Assembly: GCF_014648855.1 (NCBI RefSeq)
Contig: NZ_BMRX01000007.1
Span: 248,001 to 312,000, forward strand
Origin: Streptomyces parvulus
GTDB taxonomy: Bacteria; Actinomycetota; Actinomycetes; Streptomycetales; Streptomycetaceae
Direction of reading: 5' to 3'
DNA length: 64,000 nucleotides
Shown one piece after another: positions 56,871 to 64,000 of the stretch (the first letter of the stretch is position 1; the number at the start of each line of letters is the position of its first letter). The notes below the pieces were generated by a model. It saw nothing but the letters and a program-made list of their open reading frames with translations, ran no database searches and was not told where the DNA came from. The position numbers and the translations under genes were made by a program.

Positions 56871-57674
56871 GTGCCGACGTCCAGCGCCAGCACCACCGAC
56901 TCCGCCAGGTCCGCCACCGGTGGCGTCCAGTCCCTGGAGCGCGCCTTCGACCTGCTCGAACGGATGGCGGACGCGGGCGGCGAGGTCGGCCTGAGCGAGC
57001 TGTCGGCCAGCAGCGGCCTGCCGCTGCCGACCATCCACCGCCTGATGCGCACCCTCGTGGCCTGCGGATACGTCCGCCAGCAGCCCAACCGCCGGTACGC
57101 GCTCGGCCCGCGCCTGATCCGCCTCGGCGAGTCCGCCTCCCGGCTGCTCGGCACCTGGGCCCGCCCGCACCTGGCCCGCCTGGTGGAGGAGACCGGCGAG
57201 ACGGCGAACATGGCCCTGCTCGACGGCGACGAGATCGTGTACGTCGCACAGGTGCCGTCCAAGCACTCGATGCGCATGTTCACCGAGGTCGGCCGGCGCG
57301 TCCTGCCGCACTCCACCGGCGTGGGCAAGGCGCTGCTCGCGGACTTCCCGGCGGACGAGGTGCGCGCCCTGCTGGGCCGCACGGGCATGCCCGCCGCGAC
57401 GGACAAGACGATCACGACGCCGGACGGGTTCATCGCCGCGCTGGAGGACGTGCGCCGCCAGGGCTACGCGATCGACGACAACGAGCAGGAGATCGGCGTG
57501 CGCTGCCTCGCCGTCTCCGTGCCCGACTCCCCCACCGCCGCCGCCATCTCGATCTCCGGCCCGGCGGGCCGCGTCACCGAGGCCGCGACCGACCGGATGG
57601 TGCCGCTGCTCCAGCAGGTCGCCGCGGAGCTGTCGGAGGCCCTGCTGACGTCGAACGGCAACCCGGCGGCCTGA
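56871..57674 (+). CDS. allR: IclR-family regulator of allantoin/purine catabolism (AllR-like)
   Basis: 267 residues from GTG 56871 (GAAAGGAA nine bases upstream). Winged-helix head (SLERAFDLLERMADAGGEVG, LSELSASSGLPLPTIHRLMR, YVRQQPNRRYALG) and an IclR effector domain (NMALLDGDEIVYVAQVPSKH, VLPHSTGVGKALLADFP, IGVRCLAVSVPD). Divergent from the allantoinase operon and near malate synthase, the same arrangement in which AllR of S. coelicolor represses allantoin genes. Glyoxylate or allantoate would be the expected effector. Confidence 0.88.
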   Translation: MPTSSASTTDSARSATGGVQSLERAFDLLERMADAGGEVGLSELSASSGLPLPTIHRLMRTLVACGYVRQQPNRRYALGPRLIRLGESASRLLGTWARPHLARLVEETGETANMALLDGDEIVYVAQVPSKHSMRMFTEVGRRVLPHSTGVGKALLADFPADEVRALLGRTGMPAATDKTITTPDGFIAALEDVRRQGYAIDDNEQEIGVRCLAVSVPDSPTAAAISISGPAGRVTEAATDRMVPLLQQVAAELSEALLTSNGNPAA

Positions 57675-57695
57675 GGCCCGGCCCGGCGGGCCTCA
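57672..57695. terminator. Hairpin overlapping two stop codons
   Basis: TGAGGCCCG/CGGGCCTCA with a 6-base loop. The left arm contains the allR stop and the right arm the stop of the convergent small gene. Confidence 0.6.
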
Positions 57696-57953
57696 CCCGC
57701 GCGGCGGATCGGCGAACAGCTCCACCGCGCGGCGCACCTCGGCCAGCCCCGGCGCCAGGGCGCTGACCGAGCCGATCGCGCCCGCTATCAGCAGCAGGGA
57801 GCGGCGCAGCCGCGGCGCCTCGGGGACTCCGTGCCCCGCCATCGCGGCCAGGTCGGCCAGTTCGTCCTCGGCGATCGCGCGGTCCGGGAAGTCGGCGGGC
57901 AGGACGGCGAGCCGGCGCCGCAGGCGCGACACCGCCGCCCGCAGTTCCGTCAC
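57693..57953 (-). CDS. Small conserved protein (DUF5955-like)
   Basis: 86 residues from GTG 57953 (GAGG eight bases upstream). Helical, with LRAAVSRLRRRLAVLP, RAIAEDELADLAAMA and a C-terminal hydrophobic SLLLIAGAIGSVSALAPGLA. It resembles small actinobacterial proteins found beside allantoin genes. Function unknown; an effector-associated helper is possible. Confidence 0.6.
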   Translation of the reverse strand: MTELRAAVSRLRRRLAVLPADFPDRAIAEDELADLAAMAGHGVPEAPRLRRSLLLIAGAIGSVSALAPGLAEVRRAVELFADPPRG

Positions 57954-58149
57954 TCTCACGTCCTCGTCGCCGACGGCCGCTCGCCTCTGCCCCAAGCTCC
58001 GCAAAACGGCCCTCCCCCTCGCACCCCGTCGTGCGCGGGCCAGTAAACGCCACCCCGGACCGGGCACGCCAGCACGCGGACGGAAATTCAGTCCCCGGAC
58101 ATCCCGCCCGCCCCGGGGCGTTTGGCGGCCCGTCAGGTATGCAGGACCC

Positions 58150-58749
58150 ATGACGGAGAACGAAGACCAGGTGGCGGGACTTCTGCTGGCCGCCGGGGGC
58201 GGCCGGCGGCTCGGCGGACGCCCCAAGGCGCTGCTCGAACACCGCGGACATCCGCTCGTCGAACACGCGGTCGCCGTACTGCGCGCGGCCGGGTGCGCCC
58301 GGGTGCACGTCGTCCTGGGGGCGCGGGCGGCGGACGTACGGGCCCGGGCCGCGCTCGACGGCTGCGTGCTCGTGGACAACCCCGCCTGGGAAGAGGGCAT
58401 GGGGTCCTCGCTGCGCACGGGACTCGGCTCGCTGGCCGGGACGGGGGCGCGGGCGGCCCTGGTCTCGCTGGTGGACCAGCCCGGCATCGGCGCCGAGGCG
58501 ATGGCCCGGGTCCGCGCCGGCTACCGCGACGAGACGTCGCTCGTCTCGGCGGCGTACGCGGGCGTGCGCGGACACCCGGTCCTGCTCGGCGCCGCGCACT
58601 GGCCGGGAATCGCCGCGACTGCCACCGGCGACCGGGGGGCACGCGCCTATCTGAGGGAGCACGCGGACCGGATCACGCTCGTGGAGTGCGCGGACGTGGC
58701 GCAGCCCTACGACATCGACACCGAGGCCGACCTGGTCCACCTTGAGTGA
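58150..58749 (+). CDS. MobA/MocA-like nucleotidyltransferase
   Basis: 199 residues from ATG 58150. N-terminal nucleotide-binding LLLAAGGGRRLGGRPKALLEH and the metal-site Asp in LVSLVDQPGIGAEAM are the family landmarks, with GHPVLLGAAHWPGI and YDIDTEADL towards the end. It is of the MocA (molybdenum cofactor cytidylyltransferase) type and probably serves a xanthine dehydrogenase-like purine-degrading enzyme, which fits the allantoin context. Confidence 0.85.
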   Translation: MTENEDQVAGLLLAAGGGRRLGGRPKALLEHRGHPLVEHAVAVLRAAGCARVHVVLGARAADVRARAALDGCVLVDNPAWEEGMGSSLRTGLGSLAGTGARAALVSLVDQPGIGAEAMARVRAGYRDETSLVSAAYAGVRGHPVLLGAAHWPGIAATATGDRGARAYLREHADRITLVECADVAQPYDIDTEADLVHLE

Positions 58750-58815
58750 AGGGCGTGGCACCGAGCGCCACCTTCCCTCGACCCGGAGAATCTCGACGTC
58801 AACAAACCATTGAAG

Positions 58816-58830
58816 TTCCACGATGAGGAA
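58816..58830. promoter_or_regulatory. Operator-like site upstream of malate synthase
   Basis: TTCCACGATGAGGAA, related to 56756-56770. It lies about 105 bp upstream of the aceB ATG in an AT-richer promoter region. Confidence 0.55.
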
Positions 58831-58933
58831 ACTAGTATCCACTGACCAGAAGCACTCGACCGCACAGCGAGTGCGTAATGCCCCATACGCGCCCTCTGGC
58901 ACCCGGTGCCACCGCTGAAGGAAGTGACAGCTC

Positions 58934-60556
58934 ATGTCCGCACCAGCGCCGTCCCCGCTGGCCATCGTCGACGCCGAGCCCCTGCCCCGGCAGGAGGAGG
59001 TCCTCACCGATGCGGCGCTCGCCTTCGTGGCCGAGCTGCACCGGCGGTTCACGCCCCGGCGTGACGAGCTCCTCGCCCGCCGTGCGGAGCGCCGCGCCGA
59101 GATCGCCCGCACCTCCACGCTCGACTTCCTCCCCGAGACCGCGGCCGTCCGCGAGGACGACTCCTGGCGGGTGGCCCCCGCCCCGGCCGCGCTCCAGGAC
59201 CGCCGGGTCGAGATCACCGGCCCGACCGACCGCAAGATGACCATCAACGCGCTCAACTCCGGCGCGAAGGTCTGGCTCGCGGACTTCGAGGACGCCTCCG
59301 CGCCGACCTGGGAGAACGTCATCGGCGGCCAGCTCAACCTCACCGCCGCCTACCACCGCGCCATCGACTTCACCGACGAGCGCACCGGCAAGTCGTACGC
59401 CCTGCGCCCGGACGCGGAGCTGGCGACCGTCGTCATGCGCCCCCGCGGCTGGCACCTCGACGAGCGCCACCTGAAGGTCGGCGACCGTCCGGTCCCCGGC
59501 GCGCTGGTCGACTTCGGGCTGTACTTCTTCCACAACGCCCAGCGCCTGCTGGACCTCGGCAAGGGCCCGTACTTCTACCTGCCGAAGACGGAGTCGCACC
59601 TGGAGGCCCGCCTCTGGAACGAGGTGTTCGTCTTCGCGCAGGACTACCTCGGCATCCCGCAGGGCACCGTCCGCGCCACCGTCCTGATCGAGACGATCAC
59701 GGCCGCGTACGAGATGGAGGAGATCCTCTACGAGCTGCGCGACCACGCCGCCGGGCTGAACGCGGGCCGCTGGGACTACCTCTTCTCCATCGTCAAGAAC
59801 TTCCGGGACGGCGGCGCCAAGTTCGTCCTGCCGGACCGCAACGCCGTGACGATGACCGCCCCGTTCATGCGGGCGTACACCGAACTCCTCGTCCGCACCT
59901 GCCACAAGCGGGGCGCGCACGCGATCGGCGGCATGGCCGCGTTCATCCCCTCGCGCCGGGACGCCGAGGTCAACAAGGTCGCCTTCGAGAAGGTCCGCGC
60001 CGACAAGGACCGCGAGGCCGGCGACGGCTTCGACGGCTCCTGGGTGGCCCACCCCGACCTGGTCCCGATCGCCATGGAGTCCTTCGACAAGGTGCTGGGC
60101 GACCGGCCCAACCAGAAGGACCGGCTGCGCGAGGACGTCGACGTCAAGGCGGCCGACCTGATCGCGATCGACTCCCTGGACGCCAAGCCGACGTACGCGG
60201 GCCTGGTCAACGCCGTGCAGGTGGGCATCCGTTACATCGAGGCGTGGCTACGCGGTCTGGGCGCCGTCGCCATCTTCAACCTGATGGAGGACGCGGCCAC
60301 CGCCGAGATCTCCCGCTCGCAGATCTGGCAGTGGATCAACGCCGAGGTCGTCCTCGACAACGGCGAGCAGGTCACCGCCGAGCTGGCCCGCAAGGTCGCC
60401 GCCGAGGAGCTGGCGAACATCCGCGCGGAGATCGGCGACGAGGCCTTCACGGCCGGCAACTGGCAGCAGGCCCACGACCTGCTGCTGACGGTCTCCCTCG
60501 ACCAGGACTACGCCGACTTCCTCACCCTGCCGGCGTACGAGCAGCTGAAGGGCTGA
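58934..60556 (+). CDS. aceB: Malate synthase A
   Basis: 540 residues, the length of the A-type enzyme. Conserved stretches include [20 protein letters not shown] (catalytic Arg/Asp neighbourhood), [57 protein letters not shown] and [11 protein letters not shown]. It condenses glyoxylate with acetyl-CoA to malate. In Streptomyces it links allantoin breakdown (glyoxylate release) to central metabolism and is under AllR control, as the shared operator suggests. Confidence 0.95.
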   Translation: MSAPAPSPLAIVDAEPLPRQEEVLTDAALAFVAELHRRFTPRRDELLARRAERRAEIARTSTLDFLPETAAVREDDSWRVAPAPAALQDRRVEITGPTDRKMTINALNSGAKVWLADFEDASAPTWENVIGGQLNLTAAYHRAIDFTDERTGKSYALRPDAELATVVMRPRGWHLDERHLKVGDRPVPGALVDFGLYFFHNAQRLLDLGKGPYFYLPKTESHLEARLWNEVFVFAQDYLGIPQGTVRATVLIETITAAYEMEEILYELRDHAAGLNAGRWDYLFSIVKNFRDGGAKFVLPDRNAVTMTAPFMRAYTELLVRTCHKRGAHAIGGMAAFIPSRRDAEVNKVAFEKVRADKDREAGDGFDGSWVAHPDLVPIAMESFDKVLGDRPNQKDRLREDVDVKAADLIAIDSLDAKPTYAGLVNAVQVGIRYIEAWLRGLGAVAIFNLMEDAATAEISRSQIWQWINAEVVLDNGEQVTAELARKVAAEELANIRAEIGDEAFTAGNWQQAHDLLLTVSLDQDYADFLTLPAYEQLKG

Positions 60557-60580
60557 ACGCCCGGCACCCCGTGAGACGAC

Positions 60581-60616
60581 CCGCGCCCCCGGTACCGCAC
60601 AGCACCGGGGGCGCGG
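60581..60616. terminator. Terminator after malate synthase
   Basis: CCGCGCCCCCGGT (60581-60593) pairs with ACCGGGGGCGCGG (60604-60616), a 13-bp stem with a 10-base loop, followed by TCGTGTCT. Confidence 0.85.
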
Positions 60617-60623
60617 TCGTGTC

Positions 60624-61538
60624 TCAGTCCAGGTGGGCCGACCAGTCCCGTTCGGCGGACGGCTTGCCGTGCAGGTCGGGGACGCGCTTGAGCCAGGCCG
60701 GGCGGCCCCGCTCGGTCCGGGCGGCGCGGGCGGCGTTCTCGGCGGCCAGCTGGTCGCGGTCCGGGAAGTCGGTGGGCAGCCACTGCCGGGAGGCCCGCAC
60801 GCGCGCGTGCAGGTAGTCCGCGTAGGCGGCTCGCACCTCGTCCGGGGTGCCGAAGCCGGCCTCGGGGGTCAGCCAGGCGTCCGGGACGCGCCGGGTCACC
60901 TCGCGCAGCAGCTCCCGCGTCACCCGCGGGGCGAGTTCGGCGTCGGCGGCCGGGACGTCGGGCGCGTGGTGGCCGAGGGCGTGGTGGCGGAAGTCGTAGG
61001 CCTTCTGCGGGGCGGAGGTGTCCCAGCGGTGGTGGAAGACGAGCGCGGCACCGTGGTCGATCAGCCACAGGCGCGGGGGCGCGACGCCGAGGGTGGGCCA
61101 GACCATGAGGTTGGAGCTGTGCACCGTGCGGTCGACGTTGACCGTGAGCGCGTCCAGCCAGACGATCCGCCCGGCCTCCCGCGCGTCCACCGGGAAGGTC
61201 CTGGCCAGCTCGGGGGTGAGGTCGGCGCCGCCCGACAGGTAGTCCATGCCCAGGTTGAGCCCGGCGCTGGCGTCGAGCAGGTCGCGGACCTCCTGGTGCG
61301 GCTGGTCCTCGGCGAGCGCCGGGTCGAAGTGGGCGAGGACCAGTTCGGGCACCCGGAAGCCCAGCTCGCGGGCGAGTTCCCCGACGATCACCTCGGCGAC
61401 CAGGGCCTTGCGGCCCTGCGCGGAGCCGGTGAACTTCAGGACGTAGGTGCCGAGGTCGTCGGCCTCGACGATCCCCGGCACCGAGCCGCCCTCGTGCAGG
61501 GGTGCGACGTAGCGCGTCGCGGTGACCTCCCTCAGCAC
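60624..61538 (-). CDS. HipA-like kinase-family protein
   Basis: 304 residues from GTG 61538. Motifs of the actinobacterial HipA-like family: VLKFTGSAQGRKALVAEVIV (nucleotide-binding Lys region), ELARELGFRVPELVLAHFDP, LNLGMDYLSGG, DALTVNVDRTVHSSNLMVW (catalytic loop with D-R-T-x-H-S-S-N) and LWLIDHGAALVFH (DHGAA metal site). These proteins resemble the kinase lobe of HipA but lack its partner HipB in this locus; the upstream neighbour is a MarR regulator separated by one base. Substrate unknown. Confidence 0.8.
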   Translation of the reverse strand: MLREVTATRYVAPLHEGGSVPGIVEADDLGTYVLKFTGSAQGRKALVAEVIVGELARELGFRVPELVLAHFDPALAEDQPHQEVRDLLDASAGLNLGMDYLSGGADLTPELARTFPVDAREAGRIVWLDALTVNVDRTVHSSNLMVWPTLGVAPPRLWLIDHGAALVFHHRWDTSAPQKAYDFRHHALGHHAPDVPAADAELAPRVTRELLREVTRRVPDAWLTPEAGFGTPDEVRAAYADYLHARVRASRQWLPTDFPDRDQLAAENAARAARTERGRPAWLKRVPDLHGKPSAERDWSAHLD

Positions 61539-61539
61539 C

Positions 61540-62019
61540 TCAGGCGCTCCGGGTGTCGGGGGCGGCGGCGCCGTGCCGGGACCGCGGGGACGCCGCGGCG
61601 CAGAACGCCTCCAGCCCTTCCAGCAGCGCCGCGCGCTTGGCGGCGGGCATCAGCCGCAGGACCGCCTGCAGCTCCCGCTCCCGGCGGGAGCGGAGGTCGT
61701 CGAGGAAGGCGTGTCCACTGCCGCTCAGACGCAGCCGCACCTCGCGCCGGTCGGTGCTGCTCACCTCGCGCTCGACCAGCCCGGCGGCCTGGAGGCGGTC
61801 GCACAGCCGGCTCGTGGAGGGCGGTGTGGAGGCCAGGGAGTCGGCGAGCGTGCGCAGGTTGATGCCCTCCTGGTGCTCGATGATGAACAGCACGCGCAGC
61901 TGGGACGCGGAGGCGGGAGCGGTGGACGCCCGGCCCCAGACCACCTCGAGCAGCTCGGCGGCCGTGGAGGTCACGCGCGCCGCCTCTGCCGGCTCGGGCC
62001 AGGGCTGGATGGAAGTCAC
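61540..62019 (-). CDS. MarR-family transcriptional regulator
   Basis: 159 residues from GTG 62019 (AAGG five bases upstream). Winged helix: QLRVLFIIEHQEGINLRTLA, DSLASTPPSTSRLCDRLQAA, GLVEREVSSTDRREVRLRLS. Forms an operon with the HipA-like gene and probably controls it and itself. Confidence 0.87.
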   Translation of the reverse strand: MTSIQPWPEPAEAARVTSTAAELLEVVWGRASTAPASASQLRVLFIIEHQEGINLRTLADSLASTPPSTSRLCDRLQAAGLVEREVSSTDRREVRLRLSGSGHAFLDDLRSRRERELQAVLRLMPAAKRAALLEGLEAFCAAASPRSRHGAAAPDTRSA

Positions 62020-62142
62020 GGTCACCTTTTCGCAGGCACGGGAATGCATCCAGGGTACGCGCACCTCCTCGCGGCGCTCCGGGTCCCCGGACGGCACTAA
62101 TATCGGTGGCCCCACCCGTGCCGCGAAGGGCGAAGCTGAGCG

Positions 62143-62568
62143 ATGGCCGATGACGCGTACCTGTTCCTGCTGCCGGAGCGTCATCCGCGTCTCGCGGCGC
62201 CGCTGGCCGCGGTCGGGCCCCTGGAGTGCCTGGAGACACCGGCCGTCCGCGGCTGGCTCTCCGCGCACGGTACGGCTCCCGGGTCCGAGCAGGTCAGGAT
62301 CCTTCCCGCGGCGAGCGAGGTCCTCATCCCGGAGGAGGCGGAGCGGCTGCCCGTGCCGCTGACCGAGGACGAGTCGCTGCGGGTGGAGCAGGAGTGCACC
62401 CCGGCGTCCATCACGGACCTCGAACGCGAGCTGCTCGGTTTCCGCGACGTCACCCAGGACTGGGAGACCCTCGTGCACCGTGCCCACGCGGCGGGGATCC
62501 CGGCGCCCCGGATCGCCCAGCTCACCGGGCTCGACCCGGTGGACGTGGGCAGGCTCACCCAGTTCTGA
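62143..62568 (+). CDS. Hypothetical protein
   Basis: 141 residues from ATG 62143. Contains the low-charge head ADDAYLFLLPERHPRLAAPL and an ERELLGFRDVTQDWETLVHR helix followed by AAGIPAPRIAQLTGLDPVDV, which looks like a short helix-turn-helix. It is divergent from the MarR gene. No confident family. Confidence 0.65.
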   Translation: MADDAYLFLLPERHPRLAAPLAAVGPLECLETPAVRGWLSAHGTAPGSEQVRILPAASEVLIPEEAERLPVPLTEDESLRVEQECTPASITDLERELLGFRDVTQDWETLVHRAHAAGIPAPRIAQLTGLDPVDVGRLTQF

Positions 62569-62598
62569 CGCGGCGTCGTCCCGTCGGCACCCGCCCGG

Positions 62599-63213
62599 TC
62601 ACAGGTTCGTGAGGAGTCCGTCGAGCGGAGCGGGTGGCCGGGCCGGGTCGAGGGCCTCCACCAGGAGGCGGCCGTAGCGGATCTTGCGGCCCTTCTTGGT
62701 GCTCAGGAAGCGCCGCAGCTGCTGGTGCCGGGGGCGGGCCTGCTGCGCGGGCTGGCCGACGAAGGTCTGCCAGGGGCGGGACTCGCCCTCGGAGCGGATG
62801 ATCTCCTCGGCCCGGTCCGGGCCGATCGCGCGGAGCAGCTCGTCCTCCAGGTCCGCCTCGCAGACGAAGAAGTCCGGCGGCGCCCCGGCCCGCTGCCAGC
62901 CCCGGTCGTAGAAGCGGACCTCGCCCACGTCGCACAGGCCCGTCAGGCGCAGTCCGAGACCGGGCGGGCCGAGCAGTCCGGCGTAGCGGCCGACGCTCAT
63001 CGCCCCGCCCATCGACACCACGGCCACCCCCTCGGCCACCAGGTCCCGGCCCAGCCGCGCGGCCAGCGTCTCGACGGCCGCGAGGTCGCTCGGGCCCTCC
63101 AGCAGCACCGCCGTCCGCAGTCCGAGCCGCCGCGCCAGCTCCCGCGCCGTGGAGCCGGTCCCGCCGGCCGCCCAGTGGGTGACCTCGTCCCGGAACGCCT
63201 CGATGTCCGCCAT
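62599..63213 (-). CDS. TOPRIM-domain protein (OLD-nuclease C-terminal-like)
   Basis: 204 residues from ATG 63213. TOPRIM pattern: TAVLLEGPSDLAAVETLAAR (catalytic Glu) and TGLCDVGEVRFYDRGW (Asp-x-x-Glu position), then a basic tail FLSTKKGRKIRYGRLLVE. It resembles the TOPRIM part of OLD-family endonucleases without an ATPase domain. Role unknown; DNA or nucleotide cleavage possible. Confidence 0.75.
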   Translation of the reverse strand: MADIEAFRDEVTHWAAGGTGSTARELARRLGLRTAVLLEGPSDLAAVETLAARLGRDLVAEGVAVVSMGGAMSVGRYAGLLGPPGLGLRLTGLCDVGEVRFYDRGWQRAGAPPDFFVCEADLEDELLRAIGPDRAEEIIRSEGESRPWQTFVGQPAQQARPRHQQLRRFLSTKKGRKIRYGRLLVEALDPARPPAPLDGLLTNL

Positions 63214-63276
63214 GCAGCGAGTGTGCACCGCCGGGGCCCGCGCCGACACGGAATATCGCGGCGGGCCCCGGCGCGC

Positions 63277-64000
63277 TCACGCCGTCCGCAGGGGGTTGGG
63301 CAGCGGCAGATAGCGGGCGTCCGCGCCGTCGGCGCCGGTCCAGCGCAGGAGGAGGTTGGTCTTGGCCGGGAGGGTCGGGGCGTTGAGCAGGGCGGGGATC
63401 TCGGGGAGGGGGTGGCGGGAGAGGGCGTGGCGGACGGCGGGCCAGGGGTCGAACCCGGGGTGGTGTTCGGCGAGGGCGGCGCCGGTCTCCCAGAGGTGGT
63501 TGACGACGAGGCAGTACACCAGCCGTTCCCAGCCGGCCGCCCGGGAGGTCTCCGGCACCAGCTTGACGCCCTCGGCGTCCCGGAACAGGGCCTGCACCGG
63601 CGTGCCGTCGGCGTCCACGGCGACCAGGGTGTTCTGGAGGTGGGCCTCCAGGACGACGCCGTCGTCGGCGAAGGCGGTCAGGACGGGCGGGACGACGGCG
63701 TCGAGGTAGGCCCGCCACCAGGCCCCGGGGTCGGCGGCCCGGGCCAGCGGGCTGCCGGGGAAGCCCTCCACGAGCGCGGCGGCGAGCAGCGGGGTCGCGC
63801 CGGGCAGGACGCGGCCGCGCAGGCCGTCGCGGACGACGACGGCCAGTTCCTCGAAGGCGAAGTCCGCGGTGCGGTGGCCGCGGTCGCCGAGCCAGGCCGC
63901 GGAGGTCCCGGCGGCGGCGAACGCCTCGGTGACGGCCGTGTCGGTGCGGCGCAGCCGGAGCAGGTCGTGCCGCCACAGGCGCCGGATGTCGTTGGTGATG
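63277..64000 (-). CDS. NIS siderophore synthetase (IucA/IucC family), partial
   Basis: The C-terminal 241 codons are inside the window; the start lies to the right. IucA/IucC C-terminal features: EAHLQNTLVAVDADGTPVQA, LFRDAEGVKLVPE, YCLVVNHLWETGAAL and the final PTLPAKTNLLLRW. The family forms amide bonds between a carboxylate (such as citrate or succinate) and an amine using ATP for siderophore assembly. Confidence 0.85.
   Translation of the reverse strand, partial: ITNDIRRLWRHDLLRLRRTDTAVTEAFAAAGTSAAWLGDRGHRTADFAFEELAVVVRDGLRGRVLPGATPLLAAALVEGFPGSPLARAADPGAWWRAYLDAVVPPVLTAFADDGVVLEAHLQNTLVAVDADGTPVQALFRDAEGVKLVPETSRAAGWERLVYCLVVNHLWETGAALAEHHPGFDPWPAVRHALSRHPLPEIPALLNAPTLPAKTNLLLRWTGADGADARYLPLPNPLRTA

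Overview
The window is chromosomal DNA from a Streptomyces or a close actinomycete. It is very GC-rich with strong third-position GC bias, has frequent GTG starts, shows ATGA/GTGA stop-start overlaps throughout, and carries typical Streptomyces gene families (PcaL fusion, SCO-type SWIM/SNF2 pair, AllR-type purine salvage island, RNase Sa-like secreted ribonuclease). No rRNA, tRNA, CRISPR array or recognisable insertion sequence was found.

Layout. (1) 1-1157: start-proximal part of a protocatechuate-pathway fusion gene (pcaL), running off the left edge. (2) 1417-1927: a scar in which the 5' part of a tartrate/isopropylmalate-type dehydrogenase gene is joined to the 3' end of a LysR regulator gene. 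This marks the left border of a biosynthetic gene cluster. (3) About 2.0-30.9 kb: the biosynthetic cluster, described below. (4) 31-41.2 kb: secreted GH3 enzyme, a membrane protein, a two-component system, and a SWIM/SNF2 helicase pair. (5) 41.3-48.1 kb: sugar-type ABC importer with ROK kinase, GntR regulator and Gfo/Idh/MocA dehydrogenase, with shared TGTCCGGACA operators. (6) 48.1-52.1 kb: a response regulator and a histidine kinase separated by a barstar-domain protein and a membrane protein. (7) 52.3-53.9 kb: small membrane protein, RNase Sa-like ribonuclease, SDR. (8) 54.1-60.6 kb: allantoin catabolism (allantoicase, allantoinase, IclR/AllR regulator, MobA-like protein, malate synthase). 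(9) 60.6-64 kb: HipA-like/MarR pair, TOPRIM protein, and the end of a siderophore (IucA/IucC) synthetase.

The cluster at 2-31 kb is the main interest. It encodes a complete set for 4-hydroxyphenylglycine (Hpg): prephenate dehydrogenase, 4-hydroxymandelate synthase, hydroxymandelate oxidase and HpgT aminotransferase. Alongside these is a translationally coupled pair resembling CreE/CreD, the aspartate-to-nitrosuccinate-to-nitrous-acid pathway that feeds diazo and N-N bond formation. It also holds fatty-acyl machinery: three AMP-forming ligases, two stand-alone acyl carrier proteins, two phosphopantetheinyl transferases of different types, one ketosynthase, a hot-dog thioesterase, two different di-iron enzymes (one a clear acyl-ACP desaturase) with a 7Fe ferredoxin, an InhA/FabI-type enoyl reductase and a PhyH-type Fe(II)/2-oxoglutarate oxygenase. 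There is an MFS exporter and no modular NRPS or PKS. I infer a small molecule built from an Hpg-type aryl unit, a nitrite-derived nitrogen and a modified (unsaturated) acyl chain. I do not recognise the product.

Two paralogous TetR repressors sit inside the cluster. Near-identical operator-like sites (consensus about ACGAYCGTGCGTnCA) lie in front of essentially every transcription unit except the central ligase-to-CreD block, so most of the cluster appears to be one TetR regulon.
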